Assembly (NCBI RefSeq): GCF_018143015.1 | Contig: NC_054740.1 | Coordinates: forward strand, 70,209,356 to 70,273,355 | DNA: 64,000 nucleotides | Reading direction: 5' to 3' | Source of the DNA: Lytechinus variegatus | Taxonomy: Eukaryota > Echinodermata > Echinoidea > Temnopleuroida > Toxopneustidae | In this document: piece by piece, positions 11,664-22,014 of the stretch | How positions within the stretch are numbered: the stretch's first letter is position 1 | How the letters are laid out: every line of letters starts with the position of its first letter | Translations under genes and position numbers: made by a program | Notes under the pieces: model-generated | Seen by the model: the letters and a program-made list of their open reading frames with translations, nothing else | Database searches by the model: none | Told to the model about the DNA's origin: nothing

Positions 11664-12447
11664 AACAACACCAAATTACGTACCAAGTTCGGTGGGAAAA
11701 AACATCAAATTTGCATCAGTTACGCATAGAAACCTTAATATTATTTTGATCGTCAGCAAAATATATGTTGTCAATGTGGCAAGGGCGAAATAAAAAGTAT
11801 GATGTGTGTGATCTTTACAAAATTCTGTGAATGTCATGCATTTTCCGCAATACATTTTTTTTTTCATTCTTCCTCATTTGTTTTATTAGCGACAAATAAT
11901 TCATATTAATCAATGTATCATTTCTTCCGATGATTCGCTTTCTTTTGTTTCTCCCTTTTTGACAGCAAAAAGATGATGGGTAAATACCCCTACACGCTGA
12001 GCTCATATGTCAAATGTGATATCATATACTACTAAATGAAAAAAATGAATCAAGCAAATTTGATAACAACACCAAATTACGAACCAAGTTTGGTGGAAAA
12101 AATAAACATCAAATTTGCATCGGTTACGGAAAGAAACCTTGATATTATTTTGATCATCAACAAAATATATGTTGTCAATGTGGCAAGGGCGAAATAAAAA
12201 ATATGATGGGTGTAAGGAAGATAAAAAAAACAAAAGAAAAATGTGAGTGAGCAAATCAAGCGAGTAAACACACTTTTCATGATCTTTTATATACAAAATT
12301 CTGTGAATGTCATGTATTTTCCGTAATGGGTTTTTTATTCTTCCTCATTTGTTTTATTAGCGAGAAATAATTTATATCAATCAATGTATCATTTCTTCCG
12401 ATGATACGCTTTCTTTTGTTTCTCCTTTTTTGCCAGCAAGAAGATGG
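11664..12447. repeat. Tandem duplication of a ~0.4-kb non-coding unit
   Basis: The segment from 11664 (AACAACACCAAATTACG) to about 11965 recurs from 12065 to about 12447. Shared blocks include GTTGTCAATGTGGCAAGGGCGAAATAA-type sequence and a block around ATTTCTTCCGATGATNCGC. The copies differ by substitutions and by an insertion of about 80 bp in the second copy, so the event is old. No coding capacity is apparent. Confidence 0.85.
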
Positions 12448-12454
12448 GACAGTA

Positions 12455-12871
12455 GTTTTAAAATAATATTTGTAGGGCGCTTTATACTGGTGTTTCAAAG
12501 CGCACAGGTTGGCAGATTATAATCATATACAGTCAATCGTTAAAAAAAAAAAAAAATATGAGAAAAGGTGAGCTTTAAGTGACGATTTGAAAATTTCTAT
12601 GGAGGGAGCATTTTGGATATGGATTGGGAGTTTATTCCAAAGGGTGGGAGCAATTACAGAAAATGCACGATCACCATAGCGGGTCTTTGTGCGAGGGCCA
12701 TGAACTAAATTATTAGAATATGATGAACGTAAGGATCTGACAGAAGAGGAAGAACTAAGGGAATTAAGGTCTTGGAGATATTTGGGTGACATATTATGGT
12801 TAATTTTGTATACAATGAGTAGAATTTTGAATGTTATGCGAGAGTGAACCGGAAGCCAATGAAGTGATCGG
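12455..12871 (-). mobile_element. LINE fragment, 3' half (interrupted)
   Basis: This is the minus-strand 3' end of a LINE. It encodes the reverse-transcriptase C-terminus (HWLPVHSRITFKILL, then YLQDL, RYGDRAFSVIAPTLWNKLP and FKSSLKAHLF), followed by a tail with the GCGC/AAGCGC pattern and A/T-rich end near 12455-12515. The reading frame continues across the inserted transposon into 14289-14507, which shows that both halves were one fragment. Confidence 0.85.
12523..12792 (-). pseudogene. C-terminal LINE reverse transcriptase fragment
   Basis: The open 89-residue frame covers the terminal domain of a CR1/L2-like polyprotein. The diagnostic block is GDRAFSVIAPTLWNKLPIHI followed by a short amphipathic helix. 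Upstream coding sequence continues to 12871 in the adjacent frame, after which a DNA transposon interrupts it. Catalytic motifs are missing because the fragment is 5'-truncated. Confidence 0.82.
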
Positions 12872-13604
12872 CAGGCCTGCCAACTTCTCCGGTTTTCCGG
12901 AGTTTCTCCGTTTTTCAGAATTTATAGCGGCCCAAAAGCGGAGAACTCCGTTTTCTTTGTATTTCAGATGATTTTCTTTTTTCTTTGGGAAATGACGCAC
13001 TTTCCGTCTGCATCTGCCTACGGCTCTCTTCCTCTCTCTCTGAGTCCTCTCAGCTCAATGTTACATTTACGTACGTACGCACGGTAGTATATACCGTGCG
13101 TAACGTTAATTAAACGCATGCACTACGCGCGCGTACGTGGAGTTCAGAGTTCAATGGATAAGAACGCGTGATGGGCCTGTGCTCCGTGTGTGCATATACG
13201 AAGCGCAACAAGCCACGGCCAGCGCGCTATTTATCCGACAGCGATCGTGTGTATTGACATTGGACAGTTCGCCCGCGATCGCGAGGATTCATAGCGCGTG
13301 TAGTGCGAATGTAACTCTATGCATACGGTACGATGCAGCGCAGCGCTTGTGTGCCTCCGCTACTACTATACTACTACCGTTCTGGAATACCGTGTGGGAA
13401 ATGGATTATTTCGCCAGCTGAGGGTTTAGAAACGGTAACATTTTAAACTAATATCTTCTCATATTTTATATGTGCTTTGTGCTTAGTGAGCTAAATGCTT
13501 TGGATTTTACAAGTCTGCCGTTTCAGTGCCGATTCTTGCAAACTTTTAGACCCCTGCTGTATTTTTTTTTAGTCTGTGAACTGTCATGACTGTGTGAATG
13601 ATCC

Positions 13605-14212
13605 ATGATGCCAAAAGCAAAAGGGCACACTCAAAAGTTTCGCGACGTTTTCAAAGATATGGACAAACTTGAACAAGAATTCAATCTGTATCAAATAGAT
13701 CAAGATGTTGATGAAATTGTTGCAAGTTCAAATACAGACAGAATCGATGAGAAATGGCACAAGATAGGAGCTATTAAGGATATCACAAGGCACACAGAGA
13801 AGTACTCCCTCCTAAAACAATGAAAGCAGTTCTGCTAATTTTTCATAGCAACAGTGACTGTGAAAGAGTATTTTCCATCGTGGTAAAGAACAAAACTAAG
13901 CAGAGAGCAAGCCTGAGCACAAGAACATTAAGTTCTCTGATGGTACATGAATTGGCTATGAGAGTAGAAACAAAGAAACTATGCCATACTTGTACTTACT
14001 CAAGAGAGGTAATACATGGTGCCAAAAAAGCCACTTGTGAAAGGCTCCAGAGAAGGACAAGGCATAAAAAGCTCAAGAAGGGCTCCAGAAGGCTTGTTTT
14101 TAAGGTGAAATTTCCTAAATGTCCTCCAGCTTCAAGGGGGCTCCGCCCCCTTGCACCCCCACCGGGGCCTTGCCCCTGGACCCAACAAGGGGCCCTAAGG
14201 TGGGCCCCTTGA
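13605..14212 (+). pseudogene. Transposase remnant with hAT-like C-terminal dimerisation region
   Basis: Two consecutive frames (13605-13823 and 13820-14212) overlap by 4 nt and look like a frameshifted single gene. The first is charged and helical. The second has HSNSDCERVFSIVVKNKTKQ followed by RASLSTRTLSSLMVHELAM, the pattern of the C-terminal dimerisation region of hAT-like transposases. Residues after about 75 of the second frame enter the GC-rich structured end of the element and are probably not protein. The catalytic core is missing, so the copy is non-autonomous. Confidence 0.65.
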
Positions 14213-14220
14213 CCCCCGCC
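14115..14220. repeat. GC-rich hairpin cluster
   Basis: CAAGGGGGC TCC GCCCCCTTG forms a perfect 9-bp stem with a 3-nt loop. It is followed by GGGGC/GCCCC pairs and a CAAGGGGCCC...GGGCCCCTTG arm pair. The patch lies inside the inserted DNA transposon close to its right terminal repeat. Confidence 0.8.
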
Positions 14221-14288
14221 GTTGGGAGTTCGGCTTTCCGCGCGATTCGTTGACTCCTTTTTTCCATTTTCAAATGTTGGCAGGTCTG

Positions 14289-14507
14289 GATCGGAGAATA
14301 GGGGTGATGTGTTCGTGTTTCTTGCTCAAGGTTACCATTCTCGCTGCAGTGTTGAGGATTCGCTGGAGGGGAGAGATGGAAGAAATTGGGAGGCCGGCAC
14401 AGAGGGAGTTGCAGTAGTCTAGATGGGATGAGACGAAGGCATGAATGAGTTTTTCAGTAGAGGCTTGGTCGAGTAGTCGCCTGACCTTACCAATCCAATC
14501 CATTATT
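14289..14507 (-). mobile_element. LINE fragment, 5' half (interrupted)
   Basis: This minus-strand sequence encodes KVRRLLDQASTEKLIHAFV, then LDYCNSLCAGLP, LQRILNTAARMVTL and KHEHITPILRS, the region just before the segment found at 12523-12871. It begins at about 14507, consistent with 5' truncation, and ends at the GATCGG duplication flanking the inserted transposon. Confidence 0.85.
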
Positions 14508-14509
14508 AT

Positions 14510-15230
14510 CGATGGCGTTCTCCTAAATCCGCGTGCAGGATCGTGTATTGGAACGGTGGATGATTTTACCCCAACCCCCTTGGCAGAGTCGAAAAGTAGG
14601 AGGAGCCAAAAATCGGCGAAACGATGCGAAAACAATTGTGAAAATGAGTCTCTTAAATTTTGGTATATCACATCAACCATTCCTCTCTTTCTAGAAAGCT
14701 TAATACTCTTGTAGTGAAAGAAAAAGGTGCCTCCAGAACTTATTTTCATGACACTGCTGAACTACATGTACAATAAAACACAGATCAGATTTAAGTTACA
14801 TGTACATATACTGTATTATTGTTATAAAACAGTAGTGTTATGTCTTGTACATGTAAATTTGTCTTGCAAAATACATTTCAACCAAGCTACAATGCTTTCC
14901 CAAATGATAACATAATGCTATGTTTAAGGGCAATTATTCATGGATAGCATGATGATATGGTACGTAATGAAAACATTGACATTTGTTTGTTTCGATTCAT
15001 TGAATTCAAAAAGTATTGAAAGAGGTACATGTATATCAAAGCAAATAAAAAGCCAGGTACAACCAGCAAAAATACATCTTTCATTCAAAATAATTCTTAA
15101 ATTCTCATGCTTTAAAAAAAAATCCTTCCATCACTCAATAATTATTGACCATACAGTTTACAAGCAACTCCAGAGGGACAATCACTCTACATGTAGACTT
15201 CCTGGAGATAATTGAAAGTCCTTGAACCAT
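14510..15230. other. AT-rich spacer
   Basis: No gene is recognised. Several ACATGTA-rich stretches occur at 14763-14850 and 15018-15190. Confidence 0.45.
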
Positions 15231-15234
15231 TTAT

Positions 15235-16487
15235 TCAAAATCGAGTATATTTGCGAGCCATCACTTCTTCCTTCGATGGACATGGCGTTGGTGCGACATT
15301 CTCTGGAAGTTCAGGCAGTACCACTGTTTCCACTTCAATTTCTCCACTTCTCATCTTCAAGATATTCTCCAGGATTTCCACGAGGTAGGAATAGTCTTTC
15401 TTCTCTTTCATCAATTTCGCTACCCATTCCTTGGTGCGTTTAGAGTACTTCAGAGCAGCCTTCTTTTCACCCTTCCTCGGTCCCTTTTTGATCACTGCTG
15501 GCTTCCTTGCAGTGTTATGGTTGTGGTCCAGCACTGCAAGCTGTAACCTTGCCTGCATACCAGCGTAATGGTAATGCTTACGCTTAGGACAGTACTTCAA
15601 TAGCATATTGTGGAAAGATTCTAGTTCGCTTGTGTGGCATGCTTTGGTTATGTGACAAATTGCATCTGTCAAATTCTTGTCAAACAAGATTTCTTGGAGG
15701 GCTTTGTGCGCAGCAGAACCTGGAGTCAGCCACTTGAACTTTCGTTGGGGGTCATCGGTGGTACTAATCAGCGGAGTTCCACGAATGCACATCGCAAATG
15801 TGGTGCGTCATTGATTGCCACATCTCGACAATCATCTCTGGATCCTCCCGGCAGTTAGCTGCACACCACCACAGGTGGGTAGTGATGCACTTGGTCCATG
15901 GGAGCAAGTCTCCACATTCTTTATGCTTAGTCTTTGCGACTAGTTTCTTTGTAATAGACTTCTTCACATGCCAAACGTCATATTGGTGGTCAATGTTTGG
16001 GTATCTCTAGTTTCTTAATTCCAAGATGGCGATCTGTGGCTACAGTTCCAATATTTAGTCCTGCCTCCAGCAGCCCATCCAATGCTCTCTGAAACCCAAT
16101 CTTTTCCATGGCGTTGGAACTTGTGGCTTCGCTCACTTGGACCAGATTCATCGCTACTATCTTTGATGTTTTGGCCTCCATCATCGTGTAGCTACAGTCA
16201 TTGGCATTGTAACCGGGACTATCACATCATCCCTCACCACAAACTGTGAGTGGAGCTCCACCACTGCTTACTTCAATTCTTGCTTCAGACAAGTTGCTCT
16301 TGAACTCAGAGTTGATTGCAGCATTGAAGTACTTATCTTGGTAGTCAAAAAACTGGGTGCGACCTACAAACTCCAGGTTAAGCACTGAAGAGAAGAAATC
16401 TAAGCTCTCAAAAGATAAGCCACTAAAAAGTGCACTCGACGAACACAATAAATTCCCTACAGAAGCTGATCCAATTACAGGATGGGA
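15235..16487 (-). pseudogene. Exon 3 of transposase-like gene
   Basis: This is the main exon of the transposase-like gene. The acceptor is the AG before TCC at 16487, giving SHPVIGSASVGNLL as the first residues. Three separate open stretches (to 16227, 16184-15990, 15967-15764 and 15792-15235) join into one conserved protein once one stop and two frameshifts are allowed for. Candidate catalytic acidic residues lie in CDSPG, TDRH and YDVWH by analogy with other RNase H-fold transposases, which is inference. Confidence 0.72.
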
Positions 16488-16724
16488 CTTCAAATAAAAA
16501 AAATATATTTACAATCTTACGATTAAAGTCATGTGAATTCCTCTTCTTTGAGGTAATAAAGAATTCACATACTAACATGTATCTGATGGCTTTATAAGTT
16601 GACATTGCAATCCTGATTAAAATATCAGCTTTGTATTGTAGGAGTGGCAAACATATTAAATAGATACAAAATATGTACTCATATCAAAACAGATAATAGC
16701 GATATCAAGTAATACTAAACATAC

Positions 16725-16817
16725 CCGTCTCTTCCTCTTCTTTTTTCTTGGGGTGTCATCCAAAACAGTGCTTTTTCTCCTTACATATACCTCACGTTCT
16801 GTTGCGACTGTCATAAA
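16725..16817 (-). CDS. Exon 2 of transposase-like gene (basic)
   Basis: The 31-codon exon lies between a TTTCAG acceptor and a GTATGT donor. It ends in a lysine/arginine cluster that could be a nuclear localisation signal. It is in phase with both neighbours. Confidence 0.65.
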
Positions 16818-16819
16818 CT

Positions 16820-18540
16820 GAAAGTTTTGGGTAATAAAAACATTTACATTAATGGACGTGATCTAAAATTGTCAGCTTACACAATTTAAATGAAATCCTT
16901 GGTTTTCATGGGCTGTCCTATTGTCTGTCAAAGAATGACAACTTGTTGGTGCTTACACATTACAAGCATCATGAAGGTGCCCAAGAGAGCATTTCATGAA
17001 CATGTACAGTTTTATCAGTGAATTCTAAAATGATATGCCCAAGGCCACTCAAGGATTTCAGTAACTAAAAAAATATTCATATTAAATGCTCCCCAGCTAT
17101 TTCACATTAAATGCAACGTGCACAGTGGCGGATCCAATGGGGGAGGGCACAGGCAGGATGTGCCCCCTTCCTTTAAAGTCACAGCATCTATTTTTAATGG
17201 AAATATGTCATTCATACACAAGTGAGGACCTAACTTTTTTTTTGCTTGACAAAGTAAATTTCATGTTATTTTCACCAAACATTACACACAGATACTATAC
17301 TGTAGCACCTGAATATTCCAAATATGCAAAAATTTTGCTTCAAAGTTCATCAAAATGGATATTCATAAGAGTTGCACAATCAAAAGAATTTGGCACTTTT
17401 AGACCTCATAAGATCACTATAATTGGTTTAAACCTCTATTACTCAAAGTATTAAATCCAATGTAAGTTTCATCAAATTTTGCAATATGAGCTACATAGAT
17501 GGATAATCTATTTATATTGCTACATGTATTTGTTTGCTCTTTTAAGTCTGACAGCACTGTCATTTCTCAAAAATGGCGAGAAAGATAACAAAAAGCCATA
17601 TCTCAAAATATGTGTAATTTATAATAAATTTGAGAAGTACAACAAATGCTGTACTTCATTCAAAACTTAAGTTAAATTTACACCAAACTTTGTAAAGTTG
17701 TAGAGGAAGGTATACATGTACCTAAAAAAGAGGTTCACACAATAAAAAATAGGTGTTCATGTGCTTGTCTTCAAACAATCATCACTTTTACCATAGTAAA
17801 TATGCCTTTTAAAACATCAAGAACTTGCCAAATGTTTTGAACTATGGAAGGAAAAATTCCAACCCACTCTACCATTTATTCAAACTCGGGGTCATATTTG
17901 TCATACGTGTACTTTGCAGCACTGCAGAGTAAAGTATTTTTAAATTGGAGAGGTATTTATAAAAATGCTAGATAGAACAATTCCAGTTTATTAGCTTCAT
18001 AAAATAACACATCGGATCTGCAGTTAGAATGCAGATGAAAAAAATCAGCTCATTACTACAGCTAATTAATCACCTGTTAATCCATTGTGACTTCAGCGCC
18101 GGTGAGCAAACAAACATTCCTGGAATGTCCTTAAATCTTATGTGGACAAAGTGACTTTCAAATTTTTGTGAAAACCTTGTTTTGCTCTGGAAAATGTGCC
18201 AAGCCTCCCCCTTTGGAAATTCCTGAATCCACTGTTGAATGTGCAGACTAAAAGGACAAGACCACCCCTACATAAAGGTGATTTGAATAGGAAAAAAAAT
18301 CAACCTACATGTACATGTTACATTGAAAGTTTCATCAAAAGTGGATGTAAGATAAGTTATGACATGACATAGATTGGTACTTCACTGTTATTTTTCTCTA
18401 TTGATTCAAATAAAAAAAAATCCTTGGTGGACGCGACCTTAGAATCTTTAATTCATTTATTTGAATTGCTACAGAACCAACAAAAATGATTTTTTTTATT
18501 AATTTAGCTAAATAAGTTCATTAATACATTTCCTGTACTT
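16820..18540. other. Intron-like region containing a long inverted-repeat element
   Basis: It separates exons 1 and 2 of the transposase-like gene. Most of it is the candidate element at 17123-18234; no exon was seen within. Confidence 0.55.
17123..18234. mobile_element. Candidate inverted-repeat element with CAGTGGCGGATCC end
   Basis: The left end reads CAGTGGCGGATCCAATGGGG and the right end, inverted, reads CAGTGGATTCAGGAATTTCC followed by AAAGGGGGAGG. Both ends separately resemble the two ends of the short element at 57505-57790. The interior has no intact protein. The long version could be a partner of the short one or two solo ends of the same family. Confidence 0.5.
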
Positions 18541-18542
18541 AC

Positions 18543-18689
18543 CGCATAAGGCTCTGGGCCTTCAGATAGAACCATTTCTGACAGGTCACTGTCTTGCTGA
18601 TCCATCTGATCAGATATATCAGCATCATGACCACGATCACTTGTCAAGTCTTGGTCGATTTCAACATTCTGGGAAGTAGATGGAATGCT
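18543..18689 (-). CDS. Exon 1 (visible) of transposase-like gene (acidic)
   Basis: The 49-codon exon lies between a CCTACAG acceptor and a GTAAGT donor. It is rich in Asp, Glu and Ser. Because it starts at an acceptor, at least one further 5' exon must exist or have been lost. Confidence 0.62.
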
Positions 18690-19167
18690 CTGTAGGATCT
18701 AACATTTCGATAAAATGAAATAACAGTTATACAGAACAAATGCACATGTTAATTGAGCCAAGCAATAATCATTTTAAAAGTCTGAATCTGTGAAATCAAA
18801 AAGTTGAAAAAAAATTAGAGTTACATGTATATGAACTTTGTGAAATCATTAAATCTTAACTGAAAATTAATTTCATGAAAAGAAAAAAAACCATCACACT
18901 GAAGACCGCCAACACAGGGCATGCTCATTTCTCTGCAAAAAATATATCTTGCAGAATTTTTTGGCACATATTTTCTATTCTGAATACAAAGAGGCATTTT
19001 GGTGCCCCCTCAATATTTGCAAAACATACAGTATACAGTGTAATAAAAAAAAAATACATAACCTTTTTTGAAATTTGTACCAATGTTTTTTTCAGCCTCT
19101 CTTCTCATGTGTACATTGCTTGTGGTGTACAAAGCCAATGGAATGCCTTGCTGCCTTCTATTTCTTA

Positions 19168-19413
19168 AAATCTCTTAAATTTTCGCATCAATAATACGAT
19201 CACTATTAAAAACAAGACAGCAGCAACAACCGCTGCTGCACAGTACACAGAAGAGATCAATGTCCAAGAGTACTTGTTAAAGTTGTTGTAGGCCACTAAA
19301 TTTGATATTGATTTCACGTTCATGATGCCAAAATGCAAATAGTCAAGTGAAATTTTAACTAGGCATCTAGGTACATTTACATTTACAGTAGATAGTAGAG
19401 TCTCTATTTCCAT
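19168..19413 (-). CDS. Small membrane-protein-like ORF, unknown
   Basis: I do not recognise this 82-residue frame. Its last third is a hydrophobic segment (AAAVVAAVLFLIVIVLL) followed directly by MRKFKRF and the stop, the arrangement of a single-pass membrane anchor with a short basic cytoplasmic tail. It could be a last exon of a longer gene, a remnant of a transposon-encoded membrane protein, or chance. Confidence 0.3.
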
Positions 19414-19419
19414 TCAATT

Positions 19420-20610
19420 TGTGTGAAATGAACTGCCAGGTAGGTGCATCAAATCATAGTACATGGATTTCGACTTGAATTTTGAAGTTGATTACGGTAG
19501 TTTATAGAAGCTTGCTTGTAGTTGTATTGCAAGTTTGGTACAGTATCAATGTTCTTATTTTCTTTTTATTATTTTATTAAATTACAAAGTTGCCATTCTT
19601 ACATCATATACTAGTAGTAGCTGTTAGTCCCCTAGCCTAGCGTTTACATTCTTTCTTTGTACAGCAGTTGCACTTCGATTGCCCGGCCTTCGCTCTCATT
19701 CATCACTGAGCTGAGCTTGCACTGCTGCATGCTGCGATGGTGGCAATCATCACTGCACTGGGTCGCGCTCCCCTGGCCTGACCGTACCCCATAGAGTTAA
19801 ATAAGTACGCCGTACCCCGGGCGGATACGTAACTGGCCAGCGCCGGCTGGCTCGCGCTCGCGGGAAAAAAAAGTTGTGGTAGTCATGGCACTGCGACTGT
19901 ACAACGCCAAGCCAAGCAAAGCAAGCTTGAATGTAGAGCGATCGGAAAATATAAAAAAAAATGCTTACCCCTTTTCTTGTCAATTCTTGGTAACAGCGTT
20001 TGGCTTAGGAATTGGCCGATGGACAAACAACGTGGGTACGGCGTCAGACTTTAGTAACTTCCTTTTGGGGGTATATCCCATTACTTTCGCTCGTATGTCC
20101 TCCTAAAAGCATTGCGGCTCAAAATGGTCCTCACAGACAACTCTACTCTGGACATATTTGTATGTTTTTTTACGTTAAATTTGTCCGTACCAATGTTGTT
20201 TATCCATATTGCACATCTCTCCCTATCTGTGACGGGATTTGGAATCGAAAAAAAACTGTGATTCGGATGTTCTCCTTGCTTTTTCGAGCAGCCAAACGCT
20301 TAGCACATCGGCATGATTGGTTTTTCGGCTGCAAGAGGTAGATGAAGGCATCGACGGCGAGGGAGGCACCGCTTCCCGGCCCCGCGCTGTTCGCCCACAG
20401 AGACGGACATGCGCAGTAACACAAAAAGTAATGTGAGTGGTATACGTCACACGGTCACGTGATCAAAATAGAATCGAGATGGAAATATAATTGTTTTGCT
20501 CAAAAAATACACAATTTCAAAAAATAACCATGCAGCAACCATTGAGAGTTAAAGCAAGATTTTTGTTTTGTTTGAATCAGTGATTTTTAAAGAAAATAAT
20601 ATGAAACTCT
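19420..20610. other. Spacer with a CpG-rich patch
   Basis: The part from about 19660 to 20120 is noticeably richer in GC and CpG than its surroundings and could be a promoter or a transposon end. I found no dependable exon. Another GC-rich patch lies at about 20340-20410. Confidence 0.4.
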
Positions 20611-20612
20611 GA

Positions 20613-20815
20613 TTCTGGGGTGGACTTGTCCTTTAAGGAGTGCATTTTCAGAATATGGAAATTACGTGTTTAGGGTGCTTTTCGAGACCCCATGGTCGCA
20701 CATGGTATCCATTCGTGAATGGAAGTGGCCCCTGGGAATTTTCAGCGTTATTCATGTTTGATTTTTCTCTTTTTATTCAAATCAACCTTTTTTCTGGGGT
20801 GGACTTGACCTTTAA
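20613..20815. repeat. Two direct copies of a TTAA-ending repeat terminus
   Basis: The 24-bp sequence at 20613-20636 and its copy at 20792-20815 differ at one base; their core is GGGGTGGACTTGNCCTTTAA. Ending in TTAA, they look like termini of small TTAA-inserting elements. Both are in the same orientation, so they are not the two ends of one element. Confidence 0.7.
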
Positions 20816-20886
20816 CTTTCGCAATGATTAATGAGGATGAGTGACAGCGTAGTGCGCTTTTCTGCATTTTCCGTTAACAGCATTCC

Positions 20887-21465
20887 TCAGTTGTTGTTTT
20901 TTTCGTCACCAGAGAAGTCTCCTGGGAACTGAATATCGGCTTGAGCAGCTATAGCACGGAAAATGTAATCTCGCCTAAGGGCTTTCTTGCATGCATCACC
21001 ATTAAAACTATATGTGGCCAATTCCTCCTTTGAGTAAAACTCCGAGAGGAGTTTCACCACCAACTCTCTTCCGTTGTTGCAACGCTCAAACACCTGCAGA
21101 TATTTAGCCTTGGTCATGTAAGCATTGGCGTCCTGAGTACCTATGCTGATACTGTCGTCATCCAACTTGCAGTGATAAACGGGCTCTGGTTTCTGTTTTG
21201 TTCCACTAGGGACGTGAGTGGGAGAAGTATTTGCCTTCAATTCTTCCAATGTATTGATAGTTTTTGTTCGATTGCTCAAAATTAGCTTGTTCTGGCTGTA
21301 AATGCTGTCGAGCTTCTGGAGGGCGCATTGGGAGCTGGACTGTGAGTTGGACTGTGAGTGGTCATAATGTTCTGATTCTGAAGTGTCATGTGTGGCGAAC
21401 AAAGACTCGTCCAACATGCTCAGTAGAGCATCATAATCCAATGCAGCTCCATCAGTTGCTTTGAG
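20887..21465 (-). CDS. BEN-like domain exon, copy A
   Basis: The exon starts at the acceptor preceding LKATDGAALDYDALLSMLDE. Residues 60-110 are polar. The conserved block EPVYHCKLDDDSISIG, then AYMTKAKYLQVFERC, leads into ELVVKLLSEFYSKEELATYSF and ALRRDYIFRAIAAQA, which has the helix pattern of a BEN domain (xLLxxxFSxEELAxxSxxG). It ends DEKNNN and stop. The frame is intact over all 192 codons, in contrast with the upstream exons. The BEN call comes from motif memory and needs an HMM search. Confidence 0.6.
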   Translation of the reverse strand, partial: LKATDGAALDYDALLSMLDESLFATHDTSESEHYDHSQSNSQSSSQCALQKLDSIYSQNKLILSNRTKTINTLEELKANTSPTHVPSGTKQKPEPVYHCKLDDDSISIGTQDANAYMTKAKYLQVFERCNNGRELVVKLLSEFYSKEELATYSFNGDACKKALRRDYIFRAIAAQADIQFPGDFSGDEKNNN

Positions 21466-21524
21466 CTGTAAGATGAATTGAAAAATGTATACCTTTATAT
21501 CCTCTATATCCTATGTATCATTAA

Positions 21525-21773
21525 TTAATGAGTCGAAACAGCAGTTTCATTATTATTTTTACATTTCGATTGTACTTTATTTTCGTTATACAAATGCTTT
21601 GCCCTCCGTTTAAATTCTATATATTTTTCTTTCAACTTGCCAAGAACCTTCCTTGAATCAAGGAACTCTTCCATTGATTCTTTTAGTTCATCCTCTACCT
21701 CTTTCAATTTTCTTTTGGTAGGAAATCCCGATTGATGAGGGAGTTTTAGTCCATAAGTTGTGCCTGTCCACTT
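21525..21773 (-). pseudogene. Coiled-coil exon, copy A
   Basis: The sequence reads KWTGTTYGLKLPHQSGFP, then a strongly charged helix (KLKEVEDELKESMEEF, KLKEKYIEFKRRAKHLYNEN). It is joined upstream to the acidic segment by an in-frame TAG. A second copy, about 90 percent identical by eye, lies at 23250-23455. Confidence 0.6.
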
Positions 21774-22014
21774 CTACAAAAGGGCAGCTTTTGTAGTTTG
21801 TGTCCCATTGTAAAGCGGTTCATTGAAGTTCTCCAAGAAAGGCACATCTCTTTCTTCATCAGAATCATGGTCACTGGACTCTCCTTCGCTATCTTGTAAC
21901 ACATCCTCATCTTTGGATATGTTCCCTACATAACTGCCAGCTAAAATACTGCTCTGCTCATCTATACATTTATATTTGAGAAGAACAAATACATTAGAAA
22001 TCAGCTTTATTCTT

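Larger units (their letters stand above)
12872..14288. mobile_element. DNA transposon inserted in a LINE (13-bp TIR, 6-bp TSD)
   Basis: The ends are CAGGCCTGCCAAC (12872-12884) and, inverted, CAGACCTGCCAAC (14276-14288), matching at 12 of 13 positions. The flanks are GATCGG on both sides (12866-12871 and 14289-14294). Removing 12872-14294 restores a continuous LINE reading frame (PILR then SLHWLPV), which fixes the boundaries precisely. The 1417-bp interior keeps a broken transposase remnant (13605-14212), a CpG-rich left part and GC-rich hairpins on the right. A 6-bp duplication is not the 8 bp expected of hAT, although the coding remnant looks hAT-like; IS3EU-type elements are one family reported with 6-bp duplications. 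Confidence 0.9.
15235..18689 (-). pseudogene. Three-exon transposase-like gene (Kolobok-type candidate), broken
   Basis: The minus-strand exons are 18543-18689, 16725-16817 and 15235-16487. The first two have clean GT donors and AG acceptors and all join in phase 0. Exon 1 is acidic (DQMDQQDSDLSEMVLSE), exon 2 is basic (TPRKKKRKRR). Exon 3 carries the conserved core: VCGEGxCDSPGYNA, then EAKTSKIVAMNLVQ, TDRH, NIDHQYDVWHVKKSITKKL, an LWWCAANC segment, CHTSELESFHNMLLKYCPKR, and GMQARLQLAVLDHN. This matches a widespread animal family of transposon-derived proteins; I believe it is Kolobok-type, but the superfamily name needs a search. It is broken by an in-frame TGA at about 16223 (a CGA-to-TGA change would explain it), a frameshift near 15990 and another near 15770. 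No N-terminal DNA-binding exon was found upstream of 18689. Confidence 0.7.

Noticed and set aside
13137..13421. 94-codon frame in the inserted transposon
   Set aside because: It lies in a CpG-rich stretch with few stops and has no domain similarity; probably the structured left part of the element.
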